Positions 1-10,700 of a stretch of 64,000 nucleotides of DNA are shown here, in pieces. Below the pieces are notes generated by a model. That model did no database searches. It was given only the letters and a program-made list of their open reading frames with translations, and was not told where the DNA came from. This DNA comes from Nostoc sp. JL34 (lineage in GTDB: Bacteria > Cyanobacteriota > Cyanobacteriia > Cyanobacteriales > Nostocaceae). Numbering within the stretch: the first letter of the stretch is position 1; each line of letters opens with the position of its first letter. The position numbers were made by a program, and so were the translations under genes. The stretch is from assembly GCF_017114945.1 (NCBI RefSeq), contig NZ_JABXKQ010000108.1:92424-156423 (forward strand). The letters are read 5' to 3'.

Positions 1-948
1 GACGCCCCTTGCTAAACAAACCGGGTTAAAAATATATAATAAATTGGATTTTCAGCAGCTATCTAATGATAATATAGAACAGGTTAATCATGCTGCTGAC
101 CCAGCTTATATGCTTTATACTTCCGGGTCTACAGGATTACCAAAGGGGGCAATTGTCAGGCATGATGGTGCAATTAATCATATTTATGCCCAATTTGATG
201 AGTTGGAGTTAACGCAAGAGTTTTCTTTTCTGCAAAGTGCTCCATCTTCCACAGATATTTCTGTATGGCAATTTTTAGCACCACTTTTAATTGGTGGTCA
301 GACGGTAATAGTAGATATAGAAACCGTTGCTATTCCTGAGCAACTATTTCTTGCTCTGAAATCTGAGAAAATTACAGTTGTTGAATTAGTCCCAGCATTA
401 TTTGTCGGCTTGCTTGAATATACTTCTCAGCTACCGATTCATCAAAGAGAATTACCTAATTTAAAATGGATGATGGTTGTAGGAGAACCAGTATCGGTCA
501 GTTTGGTAAATAGGTGGCTTGAGATATATCCCGAAATTAAAATTGTTAACGCTTATGGCCCAACTGAGGCTGCTGATGATATCACCCAGTTTATCGTTGA
601 CAAGCCTTTGCCAGAAAATCAGCGGACGGTTCCAATTGGTAAACCATTAGCTAACTTAAATCTCTACATTCTGGATGGAGAAATGCAATTATTACCCATT
701 GGCGCTCCTGGAGAGATTTGTGTATCGGGAATTGGTGTGGGTGATGGGTACTGGAAAAATCAAGAAAAAACTAATTTCAGCTTTGTGACTAACCCGTTTA
801 CAGATGTTAGTCAGAAATTACCAGAAAATCGCAGAGATTTAATTTATAAAACTGGAGATTTAGGAAGATGGCTTCCTGATGGGAATATAGAATTCCTCGG
901 ACGTATTGACCATCAGGTGAAGATTCGTGGCTTCCGGGTTGAACTTGG
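1..948 (+). repeat. Long direct repeat, copy 1 (adenylation core)
   Basis: This segment reads the same base for base as 18824-19771 in every stretch compared; the first mismatch is at 949 and similarity falls away after about 965. It may extend left of the window. It covers the substrate-pocket lobe of the adenylation domain and stops near the A8 hinge motif. Identity at third codon positions points to recent duplication or gene conversion. Confidence 0.95.
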
Positions 949-1555
949 AGAAATTGAGACATTTTTGTGTCAGCACCAAGCTGTTAGAGAAGCTGTAGTT
1001 ATAGTTATGGAGGAAAACCCTGATGATAAACGCTTAGTGGCTTATGTTGTTCCTAGGACTGAGAGCGATCGCAATGATCTAAGTAGTAGCGAACTGGTTC
1101 AACAGTTACGCGATTTACTTAAAGAAAGGCTACCAGGCCATATGATACCTTCTGCGATTATACGGATCGAGGCATTGCCTTTAAGTCCTAGTGGTAAAAT
1201 AGATCGCCGCGCATTACCTGTACCAAATTTCCAGAATGAATCGCAACTGGATTTTGTTGCACCCCGGACTCCCGCAGAGGAGATAGTTGCTGACATCTGG
1301 ATTCAGATATTAAAGCGAGATCATATAGGCATTTACGATAACTTCTTTGATTTGGGTGGGCATTCTTTATTGGCGACTCAAGCTATTTCCAGGTTGCGAG
1401 AAGCTTTTAAAGTAGAAGTACCTTTACGCACTTTATTTGAAGCACCTACACTAGCTCAATTGGTAGAAGGTATCGAAAAGATGCTTACAGTCCAACAACT
1501 ACAGCTTGTTTCTATGGATGGGGTAGATCACGAGCGAGAGGAGATAGAACTATGA
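1..1555 (+). CDS. NRPS adenylation-carrier module, 5' end outside window
   Basis: The reading frame is open at the first base, so this is the 3' part of a longer NRPS gene. It shows adenylation motifs YTSGSTGLPKG, NAYGPTE, YKTGDLGRW and RGFRVELGE, then a carrier protein with the phosphopantetheine serine in DLGGHSL. Manual reading of the pocket (235 to 331) gives D-I-W-E-M-V-A-D-D. I cannot match this to a substrate confidently; E at 278 and the extra Asp residues suggest a basic side chain, and the transaminase at 16325 suggests 2,4-diaminobutyrate. Bases 1-948 are identical to 18824-19771, while the A-domain C-terminal lobe and carrier differ. The stop overlaps the ATG of a vestigial docking ORF. 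The substrate is inference; the domain calls are secure. Confidence 0.93.
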   Translation, partial: TPLAKQTGLKIYNKLDFQQLSNDNIEQVNHAADPAYMLYTSGSTGLPKGAIVRHDGAINHIYAQFDELELTQEFSFLQSAPSSTDISVWQFLAPLLIGGQTVIVDIETVAIPEQLFLALKSEKITVVELVPALFVGLLEYTSQLPIHQRELPNLKWMMVVGEPVSVSLVNRWLEIYPEIKIVNAYGPTEAADDITQFIVDKPLPENQRTVPIGKPLANLNLYILDGEMQLLPIGAPGEICVSGIGVGDGYWKNQEKTNFSFVTNPFTDVSQKLPENRRDLIYKTGDLGRWLPDGNIEFLGRIDHQVKIRGFRVELGEIETFLCQHQAVREAVVIVMEENPDDKRLVAYVVPRTESDRNDLSSSELVQQLRDLLKERLPGHMIPSAIIRIEALPLSPSGKIDRRALPVPNFQNESQLDFVAPRTPAEEIVADIWIQILKRDHIGIYDNFFDLGGHSLLATQAISRLREAFKVEVPLRTLFEAPTLAQLVEGIEKMLTVQQLQLVSMDGVDHEREEIEL

Positions 1556-1659
1556 GAACTATTGAAGAGTTTTTGTCTTACCTTTGCAGTCTTGATATCA
1601 AGATAAAAAATCGAAAAACTATTTATAAGATATTTAGATTGAAAAAAGGATGTTTGTAG
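1552..1659 (+). pseudogene. Vestigial TubC-type N-terminal docking domain
   Basis: A 35-codon reading frame overlaps the stop of the preceding NRPS (ATGA) and begins MRTIEEFLSYLCSLDIKI, the usual start of a TubC-type docking domain, then loses the family pattern and hits a stop. The intact equivalent begins at 1729 (SIDELLLYLDSLNVKF). The likely history is that a gene starting here lost its body by deletion and the downstream docking-condensation protein took its place. It is too short to fold as a full docking domain and is probably not functional. Confidence 0.6.
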
Positions 1660-1728
1660 CTGAGGATTCACCTCTTTTTCAAAAAGCCCTACTTTTATAG
1701 TGCTTAAGTCATGATGTGAGGAGGTTAA

Positions 1729-3372
1729 GTGAGCAGAAGCATTGACGAATTATTATTATACCTTGACAGCCTCAACGTCAAATTTAGAGTTGATGGCGAT
1801 CGCTTATACTGTAATGCTCCTCAAGGAGTACTCTCACCAGATTTAAGCACTCAGTTGCGAGAGCGGAAACAAGAAATCCTCAAACATTTAACATCAAGCG
1901 TTAATCTTCAGCCCATAGTACCTGTTCCTAGAAATACCAATTTACCCTTGTCCTTTGCCCAACAAAGGCTATGGTTTCTCAATCAGTTGGAGCCAAATAG
2001 CACCACTTATAACCTTCCCTTTGCCGTGCGTCTTACTGGTACGCTTAATATGCCTGCATTGGAGCAGAGTCTCAACGAAATTGTGCAGCGTCATGAAACC
2101 TTGCGAACCACTTTTGCGCTCGTCAATGGACAACCAATTCAGGTAATTACTCCAACCCTGACTTTGAAGCTATCTGTGGTGGACTTGCAAGAGTACCCAA
2201 TAACAAAGCAGGAAGCTGAAGTTTTGCGGCTAGCAGTTCAAGAAAGCCAGTTGCTTTTTAACTTAGCGCAGGGGCCTTTGCTGAGAACGACTCTGTTGCA
2301 CTTAAGTGAAAAACAATATGTCCTGTTGTTCACCATGCATCATATTGTCTCTGATGGTTGGTCAATAGGGCTACTCATCAAAGAAGTAACAGCACTCTAT
2401 GAAGCCTTCTGCAAAGGACAGCCTTCCCCACTTTCGGAACTACCAATTCAGTACGCGGACTTCGCAGCTTGGCAACAAAACTGGTTACAGGGTGAAGTAC
2501 TTAACACCTTACTTACATATTGGAAAAAGCAGTTAGGAGATAACTTACCAGTTTTACAATTATCTAAAAATTATCGATCTTCAGAAGTGAAAACCTCTCA
2601 AGAGGAACGACAAAGTTTAATCCTCTCTAAGACATTATCCCAAGCGATTAAGAAGCTAGGTGATAGTGTTGGAACGACGTTATTTATGACGCTACTTGGA
2701 GCATTTAAAGTTTTGTTATCCTGGTATACAGGCGACAAAGATATTGTTGTTGGTACTGATATTGCCAACCGCAATATGATTGAAGTAGAGAATTTAATTG
2801 GTTTTTTTGTTAATCAACTAGTATTACGTACTGACCTATTTGGCAACCCTGGTTTTAGCGATTTTTTGCAACGAGTTCGTAAGGTTTGCCTAGAAGCTTA
2901 TGCTCACCAAGATTTACCATTTGAGAAACTAGTTAGCGCTCTTAATCCCAAACGAGACTTCAACCAAACTCCTCTATTTCAAGTCAAGTTTATTCTCCAA
3001 AATGCTCCCATACATTCTTTAGAAGTTTCAAATTTAACCCTGGCTAGTTTAGATTTAGAAAATCCGGTAGGCAGAGTTGATTTACTCCTGGAATTAACAG
3101 ATACAGAGCAAGGAATAGTTGGGTTATTAAAATATAGCAAAGACTTATTTGATACTAGTAGTATGGCCCGATTGCTAAATGCTTTTGAAACAATTTTATC
3201 TCAAATTGTTGTAGAGCCTGCTATTAACTTAAATCAGCTAGAAAAAATTGTCATTATATCAGATAAAGAATATCAATTGAGTGAAGAACGAAAACGTAAA
3301 GAAAAATATCAACAAAAATTAAGCATAATTAAGCGAAAAGTAATTGGCATTTCAACCGAAGTAGAGAAGTAA
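1729..3372 (+). CDS. Docking domain plus free-standing condensation domain
   Basis: The protein has 547 residues. Residues 1-55 form a TubC-type docking domain that would bind an upstream synthetase, and residues about 65-510 form a condensation domain with intact HHIVSDGW and the YNLPFAVRL and SFAQQRLWF motifs. A lysine-rich tail follows and there is no adenylation or carrier domain, so it must act in trans. The GTG start is chosen because a strong GAGGAGG ribosome site lies just upstream and the docking domain begins there. It fits as the bond-forming partner for the Asn module at 4536, whose own condensation-like domain lacks the catalytic histidines. The hydroxylase gene starts one base after its stop. 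Confidence 0.9.
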   Translation: MSRSIDELLLYLDSLNVKFRVDGDRLYCNAPQGVLSPDLSTQLRERKQEILKHLTSSVNLQPIVPVPRNTNLPLSFAQQRLWFLNQLEPNSTTYNLPFAVRLTGTLNMPALEQSLNEIVQRHETLRTTFALVNGQPIQVITPTLTLKLSVVDLQEYPITKQEAEVLRLAVQESQLLFNLAQGPLLRTTLLHLSEKQYVLLFTMHHIVSDGWSIGLLIKEVTALYEAFCKGQPSPLSELPIQYADFAAWQQNWLQGEVLNTLLTYWKKQLGDNLPVLQLSKNYRSSEVKTSQEERQSLILSKTLSQAIKKLGDSVGTTLFMTLLGAFKVLLSWYTGDKDIVVGTDIANRNMIEVENLIGFFVNQLVLRTDLFGNPGFSDFLQRVRKVCLEAYAHQDLPFEKLVSALNPKRDFNQTPLFQVKFILQNAPIHSLEVSNLTLASLDLENPVGRVDLLLELTDTEQGIVGLLKYSKDLFDTSSMARLLNAFETILSQIVVEPAINLNQLEKIVIISDKEYQLSEERKRKEKYQQKLSIIKRKVIGISTEVEK

Positions 3373-3373
3373 A

Positions 3374-4429
3374 ATGAAACAGGTAAAAATAAGTAATTCT
3401 CATCTCAAGCCTGAATTCAATAAAGTTAGTAGAAAATCTATAAATTTACAGATCGAACTAATTAAGCTAGATAATTTGGGAGGAGATCAAACCCTACCGT
3501 TAATTATCAAACCATCTGTATTAGATGTTGATCTTGCAGATTGGGCTGAGGCAAATCAGGAATTTATAGATACAAATTTAATCAAACATGGTGCTATACT
3601 TTTCAGAGACTTTAATATTACGACAGCAGCCGCATTTGAAAAGTTTGGTCTAGCGGTTTGCTCAGAACTATTCAATGAAAATGGCGAACATAACCGTGAA
3701 ACAGTAACTGGTAAAGTTTATACTCCAGTTTTTTACCCTGCGGATAGCAAGTTATTGTGGCATAACGAGAATTCTTTTAATTATCGATGGCCTGTGAAAA
3801 TTTTGTTCGGCTGTCGTCAACCTGCACAGCAAGGAGGAGAAACCCCAATAGTTGATAGTCGTAAGGTGTTTCAACTTATAGAACCCAAGATTAGGGAGCA
3901 GTTCGTTGAAAAGCAAGTTATGTATGTTCGTAATTATGGAAACGGATTAGGGCTTGACTGGCAAACAGTTTTTCAAACTCAAAGTAGAGCAGATGTAGAA
4001 AAGTTTTGTCAAAGTAACTTAATTGATTTTGAATGGAAAAACGATGGTGGTTTGAGAACTATTTCTATTCGTCCAGCCGTAATCAAGCATCCTCAGACAG
4101 ATGAACTTTCTTGGTTTAATCAAGCACAACATTGGCATTTAGCTTGTTTAGATATACAAACTCGTGAGTCACTACTGTCATCTTTTAAGAAAGAAGATTT
4201 ACCACGAAACTGCTTTTACGGAGATGGTACTCCTATTGAAGACTCTACAATGATTGATATCTGTGGAGTATATCAGAGATTAGAAGTATGTTTTCCTTGG
4301 CAACAAGGAGACATATTGTTACTAGACAACGTATTAACTGCTCATGGACGCAATCCCTATGTAGGAAAACGTAAGCTTTTTGTTGCGATGAGCGAACTAA
4401 CAAGTTTTAGTCAAGCTTTAGATAGTTAA
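3374..4429 (+). CDS. TauD/TfdA-family Fe(II)/2-oxoglutarate hydroxylase (SyrP/AsnO-like)
   Basis: The 351-residue protein carries an iron-binding H-x-E in LLWHNENSF, a QQGGETPIVD core and a distal histidine and arginine in LTAHGRNPY, the pattern of the TauD superfamily branch that hydroxylates amino acids on NRPS carriers. It starts one base after the preceding stop, so translation is probably coupled. The next gene has an Asn-type adenylation domain preceded by a non-catalytic condensation-like domain, so beta-hydroxylation of carrier-bound Asn (or Asp) is the likely role. The family call is firm; substrate and position are inferred from context. Confidence 0.88.
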   Translation: MKQVKISNSHLKPEFNKVSRKSINLQIELIKLDNLGGDQTLPLIIKPSVLDVDLADWAEANQEFIDTNLIKHGAILFRDFNITTAAAFEKFGLAVCSELFNENGEHNRETVTGKVYTPVFYPADSKLLWHNENSFNYRWPVKILFGCRQPAQQGGETPIVDSRKVFQLIEPKIREQFVEKQVMYVRNYGNGLGLDWQTVFQTQSRADVEKFCQSNLIDFEWKNDGGLRTISIRPAVIKHPQTDELSWFNQAQHWHLACLDIQTRESLLSSFKKEDLPRNCFYGDGTPIEDSTMIDICGVYQRLEVCFPWQQGDILLLDNVLTAHGRNPYVGKRKLFVAMSELTSFSQALDS

Positions 4430-4535
4430 TTTTTGCTTCAACTCACTACGTCAATGTTTTATTAACTCTCTGCTATTTATTAAAATTAAAATATCTGAAA
4501 AATTTTGACTAAATTTGAATAATTGAGAAATAAAA

Positions 4536-7500
4536 ATGCAACAAATAATTCAAGGTTTTCCACTATCTCCCCAACAAAAACATCTTTGGTTACTAGAACA
4601 AGATAGTAATTTATATCGCAGTCAATGTGCTATTCTTATTGAAGGAAATATAAAACTAGAGATACTAAAAGAAGCGTTACAGAAAGTTATTGCTAGAAAT
4701 GAAATTCTTCGGACAAAGTTTCATCGTCCCCGAGGATTAAAAATACCTATCCAGGTTATAGATACTACTAGTAGTATTCTTTTCAAGGAGTCTACTTTAG
4801 AAAATAAATCTTCTCAATATGAAGAGATAGAAGTACTTTTTAATAAAATAAGCGAACAATCTGTAAAATTAGATAAAGGGCAATTATTAAATATACAGTT
4901 GCTAAGTTGCTCATTAAATAAATACGTTTTATTTTTTAACTTACCATCTCTTTGTGCAGACTATAAGACATTAAAAAATATAGTTGATGAAATTAGTCAG
5001 TATTACAGTGCCTGTTTGCAGAATGTAGAACTCAGCGAAGAACCACTACAATATGCTGATGTTGCTACATGGCAAAATGAATTACTTGAAGCAGGAGAGA
5101 GAAAGTATTGGCAAGAAATAGATTTTTCGACCCTGGATAGCTTAAAGCTTCCTTTTGAGAATCGTCTTTCTGAAAAATCGGAATTTGAACCCCAATTGAT
5201 TAAGTTAGCAATTCATAGTGATTTACTCGCTAAAATTGAAGAAATTGTCCACAAATCTCAAATATCGATAGATATATTTTTTCTTACTTGCTGGCAAATT
5301 CTACTTTGGCGTCTTACTGGGCAATCAAATTTAATTATAGGTCTAGGCTGTGATGGTCGCAATTATGAAGAGTTAAAAGCAGCACTAGGTTTATTTGCCA
5401 AATATTTACCGCTTGCTTATCATCTGCAAGAAAATGATACATTCAAAAATACTTTGGCACAGGTTAAAAAATTAACAAATGAAATACTTGAATGGCAGGA
5501 TAGTTTTAGTTGGGACGCATTTACTCAAACAAACACAGATGATATAGAACAGTCATTTTTACCATTTTGTTTTGATTTTGAGGAAACAGAAACTAATTAT
5601 TCTACTCCTCAAGTAGCATTTTCAATTTATCAGCATTATGTCTGCTTTGACCGATTTAAAATAAAGCTTTCTTGTATCCGTACACAAAATCGGTTAGTCA
5701 AAATAGAGTTTCATTATGATGCAAAAGTTTTCTGTAAAGAAGATATTCAACGTTTAGCAGATCATTGGCAAACTTTGTTAATCAGTGTTATTAATAATCC
5801 TTCTACACCAATATCGCGGTTGAATATTCTCAGTGAACAAGAACGAGAACAACTCTTAGTTGCATTCAACAATAGTAAGACAGCAGAGCTACAATACAAG
5901 TGCATCCACCATTGGGTTGAACAGCAGTGCGATCGCACGCCAGACAATATTGCCATTATTTATAAAAATCAGCAATTTACCTACCGAGAATTGAACACTC
6001 GTGCTAACCAGCTAGCTCATTACCTACAACAATTAGGTGTAAAACCAGACGTAATGGTGGGACTTTGTGTCGAGCGATCGCCTTTAATGCTGATTGGACT
6101 TTTAGCTGTCCTCAAAGCTGGTGGTGCTTATGTACCGATTGACCCTAGCTATCCCTTAGAAAGAAAAACTTTTATCCTAAATGATTCTCAAATGCCAGTG
6201 CTGCTGACTCAACAGCATTTAATGGCAGATTTAGCTACAAATGGAATTAAAGTAATTTGTATAGATAGTGATTGGCAAGCCATCAACCAACAAAAAGTTG
6301 AAAATCCAAGTACTACAACAACCGAATTAAATTTAGCCTATGTTATTTACACCTCTGGTTCTACTGGTAAACCCAAAGGAACTCTAATTCCTCATCAAGG
6401 ATTAATTAACTACTTGAGTTGGTGTACCCAAACATATGCAGTACAAGAAGGAGTCGGAACTTTAGTTCATTCACCTTTGGGTTTTGACTTAACAATCACT
6501 AGTCTTTTTTCACCTTTATTAGTTGGTCGTACAGTAGAATTACTATCAGAAGAACAAGGCATTGAAACCTTTTCTCAAGCTTTAAGTAAAAGCTCGAATT
6601 TAAGTTTGGTAAAAATTACCCCTGCTCACTTGGATTTGCTGAAGCAACAGTTATCTAAAGAAGAGATTGGCAATAAAACGAGAGCTTTTATTATTGGTGG
6701 CGAAAATTTATTAGCTGAAAGCATCACCTTCTGGCAAGATGTAGCTCCAGATACAATTTTAGTAAACGAATACGGGCCTACAGAGACAGTAGTAGGCTGC
6801 TGTGTTTATCAGGTTCCAATAGGTAAACACGCTTCCGGTTCCATACCCATTGGTAAGGCGATCGCTAATACCCAGTTATACATTTTAGACCAATATTTGC
6901 AACCAGTATCAATGGGGGTATCCGGTGAATTGCACATTGGCGGACTTGGATTAGCCAGAGGCTATCTAAATCAACCTGAATTAACAGCCCTAAAGTTTAT
7001 CCCCAATCCCTTTAGCAAACAAGAAGGCGATCGCCTTTACAAAACAGGTGATTTAGTTCGCTTTCTACCAAGTGGAGATATCGAGTATATCGGTCGCATT
7101 GATAACCAAGTGAAAATACGTGGGTTCCGTGTTGAACTAGGAGAAATTGAAGCGACTATTAATCAACATCCATCAATATCGACAAGTGTAGTTATTGTTA
7201 GAGAGGATAAATCTGGAAATCAAAGTTTAATAGCCTATGTAACTCTTCACTCAGACAAAGCACTAACAATTCCTGAACTGCGCCGCTTCTTGCAGAATAA
7301 ATTGCTTGATCATATGGTGCCAACAGCCTTTATGATATTAGAAGCATTACCATTAACATCTAATGGCAAAGTAGACCGTCAAGCCTTGCCAATGCCCGAC
7401 GCTCTGCGCCCAGAATTAGAAGTTGCTTATGTGGTACCGCAAACTGAGGTGGAGAAGACAATAGCCTCTGTTTGGCAAAAAGCTTTGAATCTTGAAAAGA

Positions 7501-7772
7501 TAGGCATTCACGATAATTTTTTTGAAATTGGCGGTCATTCATTACTTTTAGTTACAGTTCACAGCCAATTGCAGGAAATATTAAAAGCAGAACTGTCAAC
7601 CCTTGATTTGTTTAGATATCCTACCATCAATTCTTTAGCAGAGTATTTAAATTCATCTCCAAATACCACAGCATTTTTACAGGAAAGCGATACTCAAGCA
7701 GAGAAAATTTCATCTGGTAAGGCGCAACAAAAAAAACGTCTAGAAAAAATGAAATCAGTTGAAAATAATTAA
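4536..7772 (+). CDS. NRPS module: non-catalytic C-like domain, A (Asn predicted), PCP
   Basis: The protein has 1078 residues. Residues 5-440 are condensation-like, but the HHxxxDG motif reads PSLCADY (about 137-143), so both histidines and the glycine are gone. The adenylation domain (about 455-950) has YTSGSTGKPKG and NEYGPTE. Manual pocket extraction gives D-L-T-K-I-G-E-V-G, one conservative change from the classical asparagine code DLTKLGEVG. The carrier serine is in EIGGHSL, and the C-terminus is a short basic tail (GKAQQKKRLEK). With the hydroxylase directly upstream, the C-like domain resembles the interface domains that recruit stand-alone beta-hydroxylases in siderophore synthetases. 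It probably uses the free-standing condensation protein at 1729 for bond formation. Confidence 0.92.
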   Translation: MQQIIQGFPLSPQQKHLWLLEQDSNLYRSQCAILIEGNIKLEILKEALQKVIARNEILRTKFHRPRGLKIPIQVIDTTSSILFKESTLENKSSQYEEIEVLFNKISEQSVKLDKGQLLNIQLLSCSLNKYVLFFNLPSLCADYKTLKNIVDEISQYYSACLQNVELSEEPLQYADVATWQNELLEAGERKYWQEIDFSTLDSLKLPFENRLSEKSEFEPQLIKLAIHSDLLAKIEEIVHKSQISIDIFFLTCWQILLWRLTGQSNLIIGLGCDGRNYEELKAALGLFAKYLPLAYHLQENDTFKNTLAQVKKLTNEILEWQDSFSWDAFTQTNTDDIEQSFLPFCFDFEETETNYSTPQVAFSIYQHYVCFDRFKIKLSCIRTQNRLVKIEFHYDAKVFCKEDIQRLADHWQTLLISVINNPSTPISRLNILSEQEREQLLVAFNNSKTAELQYKCIHHWVEQQCDRTPDNIAIIYKNQQFTYRELNTRANQLAHYLQQLGVKPDVMVGLCVERSPLMLIGLLAVLKAGGAYVPIDPSYPLERKTFILNDSQMPVLLTQQHLMADLATNGIKVICIDSDWQAINQQKVENPSTTTTELNLAYVIYTSGSTGKPKGTLIPHQGLINYLSWCTQTYAVQEGVGTLVHSPLGFDLTITSLFSPLLVGRTVELLSEEQGIETFSQALSKSSNLSLVKITPAHLDLLKQQLSKEEIGNKTRAFIIGGENLLAESITFWQDVAPDTILVNEYGPTETVVGCCVYQVPIGKHASGSIPIGKAIANTQLYILDQYLQPVSMGVSGELHIGGLGLARGYLNQPELTALKFIPNPFSKQEGDRLYKTGDLVRFLPSGDIEYIGRIDNQVKIRGFRVELGEIEATINQHPSISTSVVIVREDKSGNQSLIAYVTLHSDKALTIPELRRFLQNKLLDHMVPTAFMILEALPLTSNGKVDRQALPMPDALRPELEVAYVVPQTEVEKTIASVWQKALNLEKIGIHDNFFEIGGHSLLLVTVHSQLQEILKAELSTLDLFRYPTINSLAEYLNSSPNTTAFLQESDTQAEKISSGKAQQKKRLEKMKSVENN

Positions 7773-7786
7773 GGAATTAACAAATA

Positions 7787-10700
7787 ATGAGTATTCCAAC
7801 TGGTGCAGATCATAGTAACGGTTCAGAAATAGCAATTATTGGATTAGCAGGAAGATTTCCTGGAGCTAAAAATATTGATGAATTTTGGCATAACCTCAAA
7901 AATGGTATAGAATCAATTTCTTGGTTCAGCGATCAAGAACTGTTGGAATCAGGAGTAGATGCAGCGCTTCTGGGCAATCCCAGTTATGTGAAAAGAAATG
8001 CTGTGATCGAAGATGCAGAACTTTTTGATGCTGACTTTTTTGGTTTTAATCCCAGAGATGCAGAAATTACTGACCCGCAACATCGGATTTTTTTAGAGTG
8101 TGCTTGGGAAGCCCTGGAAAAAGCAGGCTATAATTCCGAAACATACAATGGTTCCATAGGTGTTTTTGCTGGTTCTAACTTAAGCGGTTATTTATTAAAC
8201 ATTTATTTTAATCAAAATATTAGAAACTCAGTAGATGAACAACAAATAGCGATCGCTGGGGATAAAGATTACCTGGCTACACGTACTTCTTACAAACTTA
8301 ATTTAACGGGGCCTAGTTATACAGTTCAAACAGCTTGCTCAACCTCATTAGTGGCCGTGCATTTAGCCTGCCAAAGTTTGCTTAACGGTGAATGTGATAT
8401 GGCTTTGGTTGGTGGTGTTTCCATCAGCGCTTCAAGAAAATCTGGCTATCTTTATAATGAGGGAGGGATTAATTCTCCTGATGGACACTGCCGCGCCTTT
8501 GATGCTAAAGCACGGGGAACAGTGGGCGGAGAAGGTGTGGGAATCGTCGTTTTGAAAAGATTAGAAGATGCTCTAACTGATAGAGATTCTATTGATGCTG
8601 TTATTAAAGGTTCGGCAATAAATAACGATGGTTCAAACAAAGTTAGTTACACAGCACCGCGTATAGAAGGTCAAGCTAAAGTTATTAAAACGGCTCAAGT
8701 TGTTGCAGAGTTAGAACCAGAAACAATAACTTATATTGAAGCTCACGGGACAGGAACATCTTTAGGAGATCCGATTGAAATTGCAGCACTGACGCAAGCA
8801 TTTCAAAGCAGCACAAAAAAGAAAGGCTTCTGTGCAATTGGTTCCTTAAAAACAAATATTGGTCATTTAGATGCCGCTGCTGGTGTTGCAGGTTTAATTA
8901 AAACTGTCTTAGCTCTTAAACACAAACAAATTCCTCCTAGTCTGCACTTTGAGGAACCAAATCCTCAAATTGATTTTGCCAATAGCCCCTTTTATGTCAA
9001 CAATAAACTTTCCCAATGGAAAGTAGACAAACATCCTAGACGCGCAGGAGTTAGTTCTTTTGGAATTGGTGGTACTAATGCTCATGTAATTTTAGAAGAA
9101 GCTCCACTTTTTACAAGTCAAGAAAGTATTTCTCGCCCCTGGCAGTTGTTAGCAATCTCTGCAAAAACTCAAACAGCTTTAGAATCTACTACAACTAACC
9201 TTACCAATTATTTAACACAATATCCTGATATCAACCTTGCTGATGTAGCTCATACTTTACAAGTTGGCCGTCGAAATTTTAGCCATCGTCGAGTGTTGCT
9301 GTGTCAGGATATTCAAGATGCTATAAAAATATTAACAGCGTCAAATCAACAAGGAGTTTTCAGTAATTTCTCAGAAACCCGTAACCATTCAATCGTGTTT
9401 ATGTTTCCCGGACAGGGAGCGCAGTATGTAAACATGGGACGGGAATTATATAAAACAGAAGCAATTTTTCGAGAACAAGTTGATGATTGCTGTGAATTAC
9501 TCAAACCACATTTAAAGTTAAATCTCAAAGATATACTTTATCCCTCGACAATAGAAGCTACACAAGAAAAACTTAAACAAACTTCCTTAACACAAGTTGC
9601 GCTATTTGTGATTGAATATGCTCTTGCTAAACTTTGGATGGCGTGGGGTGTACATCCGCAAGTGATGATTGGTCACAGCATTGGTGAGTATGTAGCTGCT
9701 TGTATTTCAGGTGTTTTTTCTTTAGAAGAGGCATTGACTTTAGTCGTAATTCGCGGACGACTGATGCAACAAGTCGAACCAGGGTCAATGCTTTCTGTTT
9801 CTCTCTCTGCCAAAGAAATACAACCTATGTTGGGTTCAGAACTTTCTTTAGCAGCTAGCAATGCACCATCTCTTTGTGTGGTTTCTGGTGCTACTAATGC
9901 GATAGAACTATTACAAAATAGTTTGATAGAACAAGGTGTTGATTGTCGTCGGCTGCATACATCTCATGCTTTTCATTCTCAGATGATGGAGCCGATTTTA
10001 GAGCCATTTCTCCGGCATGTTAGAGAAGTCAACCTGAAACCACCTCAAATTCCTTTTGTTTCCAACGTTACCGGAACTTGGATTATGGCAAAGCAGGCGA
10101 CTGATCCTGACTACTGGGCTAGACACCTACGACAACCCGTATTATTTAACGAGGGAATCATTGAACTGCTGCAACAGCCAGAGCGAATGCTATTGGAAGT
10201 TGGCCCAGGACGAACGCTAACTACCTTAGCTAAACGACAGTCGATTTCACAGACTGTAGTCCTAACTTCCTTGCGACATCCCCAAGAGCAAATTTCTGAT
10301 GTAGCATTTTTACTCAATACTCTCTCTCGGCTTTGGCTATCAGGATTGCAAATAAACTGGGCAGGCTTTTATACAAAGGAGCAACGCAGACATATTCCTT
10401 TGCCTACCTATCCTTTTGAGCGTCAGCGTTACTGGATTGAAGCTAACCCCGAAACTGTATTATCAAAGGCATGGCAAAAATCATCAGGTAAAAAGCCAGA
10501 TATTGCTGATTGGTTTTATGTCCCAATCTGGAAACAATCTACACCACTTGAGTTCTTCCAAGGGAAGAAAATAGTAACCGATAAAAATACTCGCTGGTTA
10601 GTTTTTATCGATGACTATGGAATTGGAAGCGAAGTTGCTAAACGACTCGAACAACAAAGTCAAAATGTTGTTAAAGTTAGGGTCGCAGATAAATTTACTA

